From contig DATCGY010000091.1 of assembly GCA_036508635.1 (NCBI GenBank), positions 1-5,227 on the forward strand: DNA of 5,227 nucleotides. The letters are read 5' to 3'. Positions 1 through 5,227 of this stretch are shown in pieces. Under the pieces are notes generated by a model. The model saw only the letters and a program-made list of their open reading frames with translations, was not told the DNA's origin and ran no database searches. How positions within the stretch are numbered: the stretch's first letter is position 1; each line of letters opens with the position of its first letter. The DNA comes from FEN-727 sp036508635 (GTDB lineage: Bacteria > Actinomycetota > Geothermincolia > Fen-727 > Anoxymicrobiaceae). The position numbers and the translations under genes are program-made.

Positions 1-722
1 CGACCGGTTCGACAATAAACACGACCGCACTCGCATTTTCCGTGGCATTGCACATAGGAACGCTCATCGCCCTGCTGGTCTATTTCTACAGCGACTGGAT
101 AAAGCTGATCAAAGGCTTCTTCACCGGTTTCACGTCCAGGCCCAGCGGATGGAACTACGACGAGAGGCTTGCCTGGATGATAGTGCTGGCCACGATACCG
201 GCCGCGGTCGTGGGAGCCACGGCGGGCGATACCATCGAGGGCCATCTGAGCACGCCTTTCTGGATCGCCATATGCATGCTGACGGTGACTTTCGTCATGC
301 TGGCCGCACAGTATTTTGGCAGCAAGGCCCGGGACATCGAGCTGATTCGCGGCAGGGACGCCGGCGTCGTGGGAGTCGCGCAGGTGCTGGCCCTGGCTCC
401 CGGCGTATCACGGTCGGGGATAACGATGTCCGGTGGGCTTTTCAGCGGCCTCGACTTCGAAGCGGCGGCGCGCTTCGCGTTCCTTATGGCCGCGCCCATA
501 CTTGCGGGGTCCGGAATCTTAGAGGGTTACAAGCTCGCCAAGCACGGCCTGCCTCCCCACTTCGCGCAGATCTTCCTCCCGGGTTTCTTCATGTCGGCCC
601 TGGTCGGGCTGGTTGCCATAAGATTCATGCTGCAATACCTGCGCAAGGGCACGCTGACCCCGTTCATCATCTATCGATTCGCCGTTGCGGCAATCGTCCT
701 GATAATCGTGGCGATCAAGTAA
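1..722 (+). CDS. uppP: Undecaprenyl-diphosphatase UppP/BacA, 5'-truncated by the window edge
   Basis: This integral membrane enzyme removes a phosphate from undecaprenyl diphosphate, recycling the lipid carrier for peptidoglycan and other wall polymers; overproduction gives bacitracin resistance. The reading frame is open from base 3 with no credible start, so the N-terminus, including the family's first catalytic Glu-rich motif, lies outside the window. The first visible residues lead into VALHIGTLIALLVYF, a typical UppP membrane segment. The second signature, PGVSRSGIT, is intact at bases 399-425 and supplies the Ser and Arg linked to catalysis. Several hydrophobic segments follow, ending with a C-terminal helix just before TAA at 720-722. 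About 239 residues are visible of a usual 260-290. An in-frame GTG at 42 is an internal codon rather than a start, because the homology extends upstream of it. The gene converges with the next one, 36 bp away. Identification is firm; operon context to the left is unknown. Confidence 0.95.
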   Translation, partial: TGSTINTTALAFSVALHIGTLIALLVYFYSDWIKLIKGFFTGFTSRPSGWNYDERLAWMIVLATIPAAVVGATAGDTIEGHLSTPFWIAICMLTVTFVMLAAQYFGSKARDIELIRGRDAGVVGVAQVLALAPGVSRSGITMSGGLFSGLDFEAAARFAFLMAAPILAGSGILEGYKLAKHGLPPHFAQIFLPGFFMSALVGLVAIRFMLQYLRKGTLTPFIIYRFAVAAIVLIIVAIK

Positions 723-758
723 CGCAAGAGATGACGGTCAGCGCATTGGAAGCCATCT

Positions 759-2261
759 CTAAGCGGGCTCAGTCGTGGTGAACTTCCTGGAGTCTTTCTT
801 GCAGATAGCCCGTATCACGTCCCGCCCGCTCATCGCCGCGGGAGGCAACCCACCACCAGGCCGCAACCACTGCCCGATCATGTAAAAGCCATCGAGGCCG
901 GGCAAGGTGCTCTTCATCGGCCGCACCATATATTTGCTGTTCTCTCTCGTGAGCATCCAGCCCTCGTAGCTTCCGCGCCAGTTGCCCGTGTAACGCTCGA
1001 GAGTCATGGGGGTGGCGACGTCTTTGACCTCGACCCGGTCACGAAAACCCGGGAACCTTTCGTCCATAGCATCGAGCACTTCCGTGGCGATGCGCTCTTT
1101 CTCCGCATTGTACCGCTGCCTGTCGCGGGCGAGTTCCGCCCAATAATCGTAGTCACTCGGGAGGAAGACGACTACAGCCGACTTGCCCTCGGGTGCGAGC
1201 TCCGGGTCAAAGCAGAAATGCCGGTACCGCAAGGAATCCCGTGGCTTGCCCGCAACCACGACCGGTTTTCCTGGCTTGAAAGCCACGGTATGAGGTTCGC
1301 CCGACAGGTCCATATCAACCCCGAACGAGACCTGGACCAGCGGCTCCCATAATGGCCAGTTGTCGTAGAACCCGCGCGTCCGAGCGTCCACGAAGCGGCC
1401 CTCGAGCATGTCGAAGAGGGTCGCGTGACCATCGGCGGCGGATATGACCGCTCCCGCTCTGTGCTCGCTCCCGTCCTCGAGCCTTACCCCTACAGCCCTG
1501 TCGCCCTCGACAACGATCTTCTGCACCCTCGACCCGTATCTGACGGCGCCGCCCAGATCCAGATAACGTCGCTCTATCGCCTTTGCGAACTCCAGGGAGC
1601 CTCCGATCGGGTAACCGGCATCTTGTGCGTTCAACCAGGCGAGCGTCATGACGACCGCACTCAAGGGAAGTTCCGGCAGGTCGAACATCTCGCTGAATGC
1701 CTGGCGCAGTATCGGGTCCGAGAACCGCTGTGCGAACTCGCCGACCGTCACCCTGTTGAGCTTTCTCAGCAACGGGAGCGAGCCCAGCATGCCCGGCAGC
1801 GCCTTTAGCAGCCGCATGCGCTCTTCTCTGCCGGCTGGCTTTCCAGGTGGCATGTCGAGCCGGCTCAGCTTGCGGATCGCCCCCGCGAGCTCTTCGATGA
1901 CCGCCGAATCCAGCGTAGAGAGCTCCGACATGTGCATCTCGAGCCTGTCCACGTCGGTGTATACGATGAGTTTCTTTCCTTCGACCTCCACCCTCATAAA
2001 CTCGTCGTGGTCCACCATTTCGCGTCCTTGAACGGCGCCGAGCTCTTTCCAGATTCTGTTGAAAGAAGACCCCTCTTTGGACCCTACCAGCCAGTGGATG
2101 CAGCCGTCGAACACGTACCCTTTTCTCTGCCACGAAGTGCACACGCCGCCGGGCTTATCGTGCATCTCGAAGATAGTGGCCTCGTACCCGTTCATCCTCG
2201 CGTAGCACCCGGCCGCCAGCCCCGCTACGCCCGCGCCTATTATGACAAGCGACTCAGCCAC
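759..2261 (-). CDS. FAD-dependent oxidoreductase, phytoene desaturase / retinol saturase-like (COG1233 type)
   Basis: This is a 500-residue flavoprotein of the phytoene dehydrogenase superfamily, whose members desaturate, saturate or isomerise polyene and isoprenoid chains. The N-terminus carries the dinucleotide-binding fold: GAGVAG at residues 9-14, an acidic residue (E32) ending the second strand, and the GG motif KPGGVC at 36-41. Near the C-terminus, GQW followed by GGGLPPAAMSGRDV (463-482) is the usual FAD-contacting segment of these enzymes. Length fits the family (about 490-520). There is no signal peptide or clear transmembrane helix. The GTG start at 2261-2259 is supported by a GGGAG-type ribosome site five to six bases upstream and by the Rossmann motif beginning within ten residues. 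No carotenoid biosynthesis gene is visible nearby, so crtI, crtN or a similar symbol would be unjustified and the substrate is unknown. The gene is divergent from the alpha/beta hydrolase at 2449. The family call is firm; the specific function is open. Confidence 0.92.
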   Translation of the reverse strand: MAESLVIIGAGVAGLAAGCYARMNGYEATIFEMHDKPGGVCTSWQRKGYVFDGCIHWLVGSKEGSSFNRIWKELGAVQGREMVDHDEFMRVEVEGKKLIVYTDVDRLEMHMSELSTLDSAVIEELAGAIRKLSRLDMPPGKPAGREERMRLLKALPGMLGSLPLLRKLNRVTVGEFAQRFSDPILRQAFSEMFDLPELPLSAVVMTLAWLNAQDAGYPIGGSLEFAKAIERRYLDLGGAVRYGSRVQKIVVEGDRAVGVRLEDGSEHRAGAVISAADGHATLFDMLEGRFVDARTRGFYDNWPLWEPLVQVSFGVDMDLSGEPHTVAFKPGKPVVVAGKPRDSLRYRHFCFDPELAPEGKSAVVVFLPSDYDYWAELARDRQRYNAEKERIATEVLDAMDERFPGFRDRVEVKDVATPMTLERYTGNWRGSYEGWMLTRENSKYMVRPMKSTLPGLDGFYMIGQWLRPGGGLPPAAMSGRDVIRAICKKDSRKFTTTEPA

Positions 2262-2282
2262 ATCTTCTCCCTTCTACTGATA

Positions 2283-2288
2283 ATTGTA
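2283..2288 (-). promoter_or_regulatory. Possible -10 box for the oxidoreductase gene
   Basis: On the minus strand the hexamer reads TACAAT, one base from the bacterial -10 consensus, about 21 bases upstream of the GTG start at 2261. That would give a short leader that still holds the ribosome site. No convincing -35 hexamer sits 16-18 bases upstream, so this is a weak call from sequence match alone. Confidence 0.3.
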
Positions 2289-2344
2289 CCGGTTTGTCCC
2301 CATGCCGGCTCGCGTAACTGCGGCATCCACTAACGACCCGGGTG

Positions 2345-2390
2345 GACTGCTACTCTGTGAAAGCAAACCGGCCTTGGTGGTAGAGTAGTC
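2345..2390 (+). repeat. Bulged inverted repeat upstream of the alpha/beta hydrolase
   Basis: The arms CTACTCT (2350-2356) and AGAGTAG (2382-2388) are perfect reverse complements. The pairing can be extended to nine pairs by matching GAC at 2345-2347 with GTC-type bases at 2388-2390 across a three-base bulge. The loop is about 25 bases and contains ACC and GGT, which could form a small inner pairing. It ends 58 bases before the hydrolase start, so it could be an operator or a leader structure. No poly-T run follows, which argues against a simple terminator. Confidence 0.35.
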
Positions 2391-2433
2391 GAGGACGAGG
2401 GGAGAGCGAATTGTTTTGCTGAAGTATAAGGAA

Positions 2434-2439
2434 GGGAGG
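2434..2439 (+). promoter_or_regulatory. Shine-Dalgarno that fixes the hydrolase start
   Basis: GGGAGG lies nine bases upstream of the ATG at 2449. The frame is also open from a TTG at 2416, but that codon has no comparable ribosome site and would place GGGAGG inside the coding sequence, so the ATG is preferred. Confidence 0.75.
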
Positions 2440-2448
2440 CGTGGTCAC

Positions 2449-3291
2449 ATGCCGAAAATACTGTCTCAGGACATTGGTGATGTTGAGCTTCAATACCTGC
2501 ATTACCAGGGCGACGGACCGACCGTGGTCATGCTCCATGCAACGGGTTTTCAACCCTGGCTGTGGCATCCGATTGCCAGGGAACTCGCTGGTAACTTCCG
2601 CGTCATCGCGCCTTACTTCTGCGACCACAGGGTCTTCGACCCCGAACATGGGGGGTTGAGCTGGCTCCTCCTGGCGGATGACCTCGCAGCGTTGATAGAC
2701 CGCCTCGGGATAACAAAGCCCCTGATCGTGGGCCATTCCATGGGTGCCACCGTCGCATCGATAACCGAGGTTCTGAAGGGCCCGATCGCTTCTCGCATGG
2801 TCCTTATCGAGCCCATCTTTCTGCCTTCCGAGTATTACGGCCTGGACATAACAGTCGAGCAGCATCCACTTGCGTCCAAATCGATCCGGCGCCGCAGCGG
2901 ATGGAGCGACGAGGCCGAAGTAAGGGATTACTTCCGCTCAAAGAAGCTCTTCATGAACTGGGATGAAGAGATGCTGGACATCTACCTCGAGCATGGGATG
3001 ACCAGGGCAGACAACGGCGCGCTTACGCTGGCCTGCTCCCCTAACCGGGAAGCAGCTTTGTTCATGGGAGGCATGGAGAAAGACCCCTGGCCGCTCCTCG
3101 AGCGAATCTCATGCCCGGTTCTCCTTATAGAAGGCGAAAACAGCGAGAACATGCTTGCGATCGATCTGGAGCGCGCGGCATCGATCATCCCTCGGGCAAA
3201 CCTGCGGGTAATCCCCGGCGCGGGGCACCTTGTCCCGATGGAGAAGCCCCGTGAGCTTCTTGCGTTAATCCTGGAGTTCTTCGGGACCTGA
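2449..3291 (+). CDS. Alpha/beta hydrolase
   Basis: This is a 280-residue cytoplasmic alpha/beta-hydrolase fold enzyme. The sequence shows the oxyanion-hole segment LHATGF after the first core strand (about residues 29-34). The nucleophile elbow GHSMG is at 95-99 with Ser97. A cap region spans roughly 125-200 (EYYGLDITV through ALTLACSPNREAA). A probable catalytic acid is in IEGENS (Glu230), where many relatives have Asp or Glu, and His260 in PGAGHLVPMEKP completes the triad. The usual RGxGxS motif after the second strand is replaced by a CDHR-containing stretch. Length is normal for the family. There is no signal peptide. Substrate cannot be inferred: esterase, C-C hydrolase or lactonase activities are all possible. 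The gene is divergent from the FAD oxidoreductase, with 187 bp between them. Its TGA at 3289-3291 overlaps the ATG of a truncated DUF190 frame, implying translational coupling or a recombination joint. Triad assignment is from motif reading, without a structure. Confidence 0.92.
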   Translation: MPKILSQDIGDVELQYLHYQGDGPTVVMLHATGFQPWLWHPIARELAGNFRVIAPYFCDHRVFDPEHGGLSWLLLADDLAALIDRLGITKPLIVGHSMGATVASITEVLKGPIASRMVLIEPIFLPSEYYGLDITVEQHPLASKSIRRRSGWSDEAEVRDYFRSKKLFMNWDEEMLDIYLEHGMTRADNGALTLACSPNREAALFMGGMEKDPWPLLERISCPVLLIEGENSENMLAIDLERAASIIPRANLRVIPGAGHLVPMEKPRELLALILEFFGT

Positions 3292-3461
3292 TGATCCGCA
3301 GACTCCGGCTGTCCGAAGACCTCCCTATCGTTATCACCGTGATCGATAAAGAAGAGCGTATCAACGAAATAATGCCGTTGATCGACGAGCTGGTGACCGA
3401 GGGCCTGGTGGTCATCGAGAACGTGGACGTTATTGCCTACAGGGCCGACCAAGATGGGTAA
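3291..3461 (+). pseudogene. C-terminal half of a DUF190 (COG1993, PII-like) protein
   Basis: This 56-codon frame starts at ATG 3291, sharing one base with the hydrolase stop (TGATG), and ends at TAA 3459-3461. It begins MIRRLRLSEDLPIVITVID, continues with a KEERINEIMPLIDELV helix-like stretch and ends GLVVIENVDVIAYRAD. This matches the second half of DUF190 proteins, whose conserved block is LSxDLPIVxxIVDxEERI, then a helix, then GLVxxxxVxVxxY. Complete family members have about 100-115 residues and start with a beta-alpha-beta unit and a glycine-rich GIMGFG-like segment. None of that is present here or in any upstream frame. The hydrolase is in a different frame, so readthrough would not fuse the two. 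The likeliest reading is a 5'-deleted remnant; the alternative is a real half-size protein translated by coupling. The ribosome site is weak (GGGA four bases upstream). DUF190 function is poorly known, with a proposed signalling-like role from its PII-like fold. Homology is firm; pseudogene status is inferred. Confidence 0.75.
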
Positions 3462-3471
3462 AGCACGCGAT

Positions 3472-3493
3472 TACCGGTAGGGAACTAACCGTA
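3472..3493. terminator. Imperfect hairpin between convergent genes, possible bidirectional terminator
   Basis: TACCGGTAG (3472-3480) and CTAACCGTA (3485-3493) can pair with one bulged base on each side around a GGAA loop. The hairpin lies between the DUF190 fragment and arsC, which converge with 23 bp between their stop codons, and it includes the arsC stop. No clear T-run follows on either strand, so a Rho-independent terminator is only tentatively proposed. Confidence 0.3.
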
Positions 3494-3901
3494 TTCCGCG
3501 ACAAAACGCTTAACTCTGTACTCGATATCGTCCCTGACCTTTCGAAATACCTCCAGGACCTCGACTTTCGTTCCTGAGACAGTGGCGGGGTCCTCGAATC
3601 TCCAGGAGAGTCTCTTGCCGACCTCTCCTGCGAAGAACGGGCAGGCGTCTCCTTCGCAGACGGTTATCACGAAGTCAAACTCCCGGCTGTCAAAAACCGA
3701 GATACTCTTGCTCTCCTGACACGAGATATCTATTCCAACCTCGCGCATCACTTCTGTTGCCATCGGGTGCACGTATGTTGGATCAGCTCCGGCGCTGAAA
3801 GCGTCGAATGACTCAGGGGCTGCCGCGCGGAGCAATCCTTCAGCCATCTGTGAACGACAGGAGTTGTTGTTGCACAGGAAGAGGACTTTTTGCCTGGTCA
3901 T
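3485..3901 (-). CDS. arsC: Arsenate reductase, low-molecular-weight phosphatase type (thioredoxin-coupled class)
   Basis: This 138-residue enzyme reduces arsenate to arsenite in the cytoplasm, the step before export by the ACR3 permease encoded upstream in the same direction. The fold is that of low-molecular-weight tyrosine phosphatases. The anion-binding loop CNNNSCRS begins at Cys10 and has the CX5R spacing (Cys10, Arg16), followed by QMAEG as in ArsC proteins. A redox pair is visible at Cys82 and Cys87 in TVCEGDACPFF, and the acid motif EDPA is at 103-106. In the well-studied Bacillus and Staphylococcus enzymes the catalytic cysteines are 10, 82 and 89, so this redox loop is two residues shorter. 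Length is usual (about 130-140). The ATG at 3901 is chosen because the P-loop follows at the family's normal distance, and AAGGGAAGG lies just upstream. The stop of a small upstream frame overlaps the start as TAATG. The gene is last in the leftward cluster. A plain protein tyrosine phosphatase is unlikely given the extra cysteines. Confidence 0.93.
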   Translation of the reverse strand: MTRQKVLFLCNNNSCRSQMAEGLLRAAAPESFDAFSAGADPTYVHPMATEVMREVGIDISCQESKSISVFDSREFDFVITVCEGDACPFFAGEVGKRLSWRFEDPATVSGTKVEVLEVFRKVRDDIEYRVKRFVAEYG

Positions 3902-4004
3902 TACCTTCCCTTGACCTCATCAGCCCCTCTTCGACTTGCATGCACAAGCTGTAACTGCATGTCGAGCCTGCTGACATCTTCGTCCTTAATGGGGCCTCTC
4001 TTAC
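3902..4004 (-). other. Gap between the mtrA-like gene and arsC, with a possible 19-codon leader frame
   Basis: These 103 bases hold no recognised gene. In one frame they translate without a stop into a plausible charged sequence (KDEDVSRLDMQL followed by a tail ending GADEVKGR), terminated by TAA at 3903-3901, which overlaps the arsC ATG by one base. The frame stays open upstream inside the mtrA-like gene but has no ATG, GTG or TTG nearby before an ATG at 3960, so the minimal product would be 19 residues. It may be a coupled leader peptide or the tail of a decayed gene, or chance. No promoter or terminator was evident here. Confidence 0.25.
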
Positions 4005-4730
4005 TTATTCTTCTTCTCCCCGATCGATGCTCGATTCTCCCCCATCTTCTCGGGCACGTTCGAAGTTTCTCTGCTTTATGCGCTCCATCAGCTCCTGTGC
4101 CTTGTGCTTGGCTTCCCTCTGCTGCTCGTCCTCCGGTTCCCAGTACGGCTGCAGAATCTTCCAGGTGATAGTGCCGCTAATGGGCGGCTCGGGATATGCA
4201 CCCATGTCGTAGAGCTGGTACCCCATAAACTCGACTGGCTCCTCCTGGTAGCACGACCACACGGCGTTGCGCACGAGGTCAGGTTCACCCTGGAACTGCA
4301 GGTCCACCAGGGTGAGCTGCGCGCGAAAACGCTCTATCATCTCCCGCGAGATGTTGAACAGGAACGGGTGCGGCGACTCCGTTCCTATGATCCGCTGCTT
4401 CTCATCGACGCCGTTTTCGAACAGAGCCCTTACTACGTCACCTATGAGGTGCCCGGGTGACTCCGGGCCCCCCATCACCAGGTAGCGGATGTTGGGGTTG
4501 GAGACTATGTTGCATATCACCTTCTCAAGGCCGATGTTCTCCGTCTGGAGCGTTCCCGACAGCGCGGCCCCGCTCTCGGCCCCCGCGCGCACCAGCTGCT
4601 CTATCTCGTGTGGCACCTTGTCCTGGTCCCACTTCAGGATGATGAGAACCGCGACCGGCGAGCGGTCGTTTCCGCGAATATAGCAGCCCTCCTCGGGCGG
4701 GTAGTTCGGGTGGGTATCAGCTTTGAACAT
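4005..4730 (-). CDS. MtrA-like corrinoid protein (tetrahydromethanopterin S-methyltransferase subunit A family)
   Basis: The 241-residue product matches the MtrA family (COG4063). In methanogens MtrA is the corrinoid-carrying subunit that passes a methyl group from methyl-tetrahydromethanopterin towards coenzyme M within the sodium-pumping MtrA-H complex. Family hallmarks are GCYIRGNDRSPVAV (residues 15-28), the ALSGTLQTENIGLEK block (56-70), NPNIRYLVMGG (78-88), PGHLIGD (92-98) and ENGVDEKQRIIG (105-116). His94 in PGHLIG corresponds to the histidine that ligates cobalt in archaeal MtrA. A segment near 175-190 (DMGAYPEPPISGTITW) continues the domain. The archaeal C-terminal membrane helix is absent; residues about 198-241 form a highly charged Glu/Lys/Arg tail that may be helical, so the protein should be soluble. 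The ATG at 4730 has GAGGG eight to nine bases upstream. It lies 38 bp after a 53-codon gene and 103 bp before arsC. No other mtr subunit is in the window, so the methyl donor and acceptor are unknown. The symbol mtrA is withheld because that complex is not shown. Confidence 0.9.
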   Translation of the reverse strand: MFKADTHPNYPPEEGCYIRGNDRSPVAVLIILKWDQDKVPHEIEQLVRAGAESGAALSGTLQTENIGLEKVICNIVSNPNIRYLVMGGPESPGHLIGDVVRALFENGVDEKQRIIGTESPHPFLFNISREMIERFRAQLTLVDLQFQGEPDLVRNAVWSCYQEEPVEFMGYQLYDMGAYPEPPISGTITWKILQPYWEPEDEQQREAKHKAQELMERIKQRNFERAREDGGESSIDRGEEE

Positions 4731-4768
4731 ATTCGATCCCTCTTCTCGGCCGTCACAGAACCGTGGCC

Positions 4769-4930
4769 TCAGATGCCCCTGATTATGCCGGGCGGGTGCT
4801 CCGCCTCGTTAACCTTCGGACCGAGCACCTCGCGCACGAACTTCAAAGCCTCGTCCTTGTCATCGTCCGTAATTATCCGTCGCAGCCGTATCAACGCCTC
4901 GTCGTCCAGGGTGAACACGACCTTCTTCAT
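4769..4930 (-). CDS. Small acidic protein of unknown function, 53 residues
   Basis: I do not recognise this protein. It begins MKKVVFTLDDEALIRLRR, continues with a DDDKDEALKFVREVLGP stretch and ends in a proline-rich HPPGIIRGI before TGA at 4771-4769. The pattern suggests a short beta strand followed by one or two amphipathic helices; many Asp and Glu residues are balanced by Lys and Arg. There are no cysteines, signal peptide or membrane segment, so direct arsenic binding by thiols is unlikely. Coding status is supported by an excellent ribosome site (AGGAGG seven bases before the ATG) that overlaps the TAG stop of the upstream permease gene, ten bases separating the two coding regions, so translation is probably coupled. 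The MtrA-like gene follows 38 bp later. The strand-then-helix start recalls small DNA-binding or adaptor proteins, but no motif proves that. Being real is likely; function is unknown. Confidence 0.8.
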   Translation of the reverse strand: MKKVVFTLDDEALIRLRRIITDDDKDEALKFVREVLGPKVNEAEHPPGIIRGI

Positions 4931-4932
4931 CT

Positions 4933-4943
4933 TCTTCCTCCTA
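4933..4943 (-). promoter_or_regulatory. Shine-Dalgarno overlapping the acr3 stop codon
   Basis: On the minus strand the acr3 stop TAG runs directly into GAGG, forming TTAGGAGGAAGAAG before the ATG at 4930. Ribosomes ending on acr3 would therefore sit on the ribosome site of the 53-codon gene, a classic arrangement for coupled translation in one transcript. Confidence 0.7.
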
Positions 4944-5227
4944 ACCCGAGGGGAGCGCGCCCGTCGAATCCGCTCTTGTCTTCAAGCTCGCATCGCCCGA
5001 GGCGGTCTCTGCTATGGCATTCTTCTTTCTCGGGAACCAGTAGCGCGTGCGCAATCCGATACGGACCAGCGCAAGCATGATCGGGACCTCGATAAGTGGG
5101 CCGATGACGGTAGCCAGCGCTACCCGCGAGTTGATTCCGAAGACCGCCGCAGCGACCGCAATCGCCAGCTCGAAGTTGTTGCTGGCGCCGGTCAGGCCCA
5201 CAGCCACCGAGTTCTCGTAGTTGATGT
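4941..5227 (-). CDS. acr3: ACR3-family arsenite efflux permease, C-terminal part (start outside window)
   Basis: ACR3 permeases (also annotated arsB in some genomes) are inner-membrane carriers of the BART superfamily that expel arsenite. The 94 visible residues contain the signature LTGASNNFELAIAVAAAVFG, which is nearly invariant in the next-to-last transmembrane region. The Glu in NNFEL probably corresponds to the essential Glu of the ninth membrane helix described for ACR3. A last helix follows, GPLIEVPIMLALVRIGL, ending in a basic RTRYWFPRKK stretch on the inside. A polar, low-complexity tail of about 28 residues follows before the TAG at 4943-4941. The frame stays open to the right edge (INYENSV before the signature), so the GTG at 5207 is internal and the true start lies beyond the window; a complete protein would be about 350-400 residues. 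The conserved Cys of helix 4 is not in view. It is the first visible gene of the leftward arsenic cluster. ArsB of the other superfamily is excluded by the motif. Confidence 0.94.
   Translation of the reverse strand, partial: INYENSVAVGLTGASNNFELAIAVAAAVFGINSRVALATVIGPLIEVPIMLALVRIGLRTRYWFPRKKNAIAETASGDASLKTRADSTGALPSG

Noticed and set aside
727..760. Inverted repeat AGAGATG / CATCTCT between the convergent uppP and oxidoreductase genes, considered as a terminator.
   Set aside because: The seven-base arms are AT-containing with a 20-base loop and no T-run follows on either strand; it reaches into the oxidoreductase stop codon. Too weak to call.
149..781. Long second frame over uppP.
   Set aside because: Its translation is rich in Arg, Gly and His with no recognisable motif, and the overlapping frame has the full UppP signature.
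1315..2142. Long alternative minus-strand frame within the oxidoreductase gene.
   Set aside because: Arg-rich low-quality translation; the overlapping frame has Rossmann and C-terminal FAD motifs. A GC-rich shadow frame.
2294..2320. TTGTCC ... TAACTG considered as a rightward promoter for the hydrolase.
   Set aside because: Spacing is only 15 bases and both hexamers are poor matches; it would leave a leader of about 120 bases. Not supportable by eye.
2416..2448. Upstream TTG start extending the hydrolase by 11 residues.
   Set aside because: The GGGAGG ribosome site would fall inside the extension, and the family homology begins after the ATG at 2449.
2982..3452. Minus-strand frame opposite the hydrolase 3' end and DUF190 fragment.
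   Set aside because: No recognisable motif, and both opposing frames show clear family homology.
4104..4460. Plus-strand frame opposite the MtrA-like gene.
   Set aside because: No motif or ribosome site; the minus-strand frame matches MtrA along its whole length.

Overview
The window looks like a chromosomal segment of a moderately GC-rich prokaryote, most likely a bacterium. It carries a UppP-type undecaprenyl-diphosphatase, clear Shine-Dalgarno sites (GGGAGG, AGGAGG), some GTG starts and tightly packed genes. A tetrahydromethanopterin S-methyltransferase subunit A (MtrA) homologue suggests an anaerobic lineage with corrinoid-based C1 chemistry. Such stand-alone homologues occur outside methanogens, but the phylum cannot be fixed from this sequence alone. 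No mobile element, CRISPR array, tRNA or rRNA was seen.

Left part (1-2261): the C-terminal three quarters of uppP runs rightward off the left edge. It converges, with only 36 bp between, on a leftward gene for a 500-residue FAD-dependent oxidoreductase of the phytoene desaturase / retinol saturase-like family.

Middle (2262-3461): a 187-bp divergent intergenic region holds a possible -10 box for the oxidoreductase and a bulged inverted repeat upstream of a rightward alpha/beta hydrolase. The hydrolase stop codon overlaps (TGATG) the start of a 56-codon reading frame that encodes only the C-terminal half of a DUF190 (COG1993, PII-like) protein. This is the clearest structural oddity in the window.

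Right part (3485-5227): a leftward arsenic cluster, read in transcription order. It contains an ACR3-type arsenite efflux permease (start outside the window), a 53-residue acidic protein I do not recognise (its Shine-Dalgarno overlaps the permease stop), an MtrA-like corrinoid protein, and a thioredoxin-coupled-type arsenate reductase. ArsC would reduce arsenate to arsenite, which ACR3 exports. The small protein and the MtrA-like protein between them are not standard ars genes. Their place between acr3 and arsC is the most interesting functional clue, and a corrinoid/methyl role in arsenic handling is a speculative but testable idea. The ars cluster converges with the hydrolase/DUF190 pair, with 23 bp between stop codons, where an imperfect hairpin lies.
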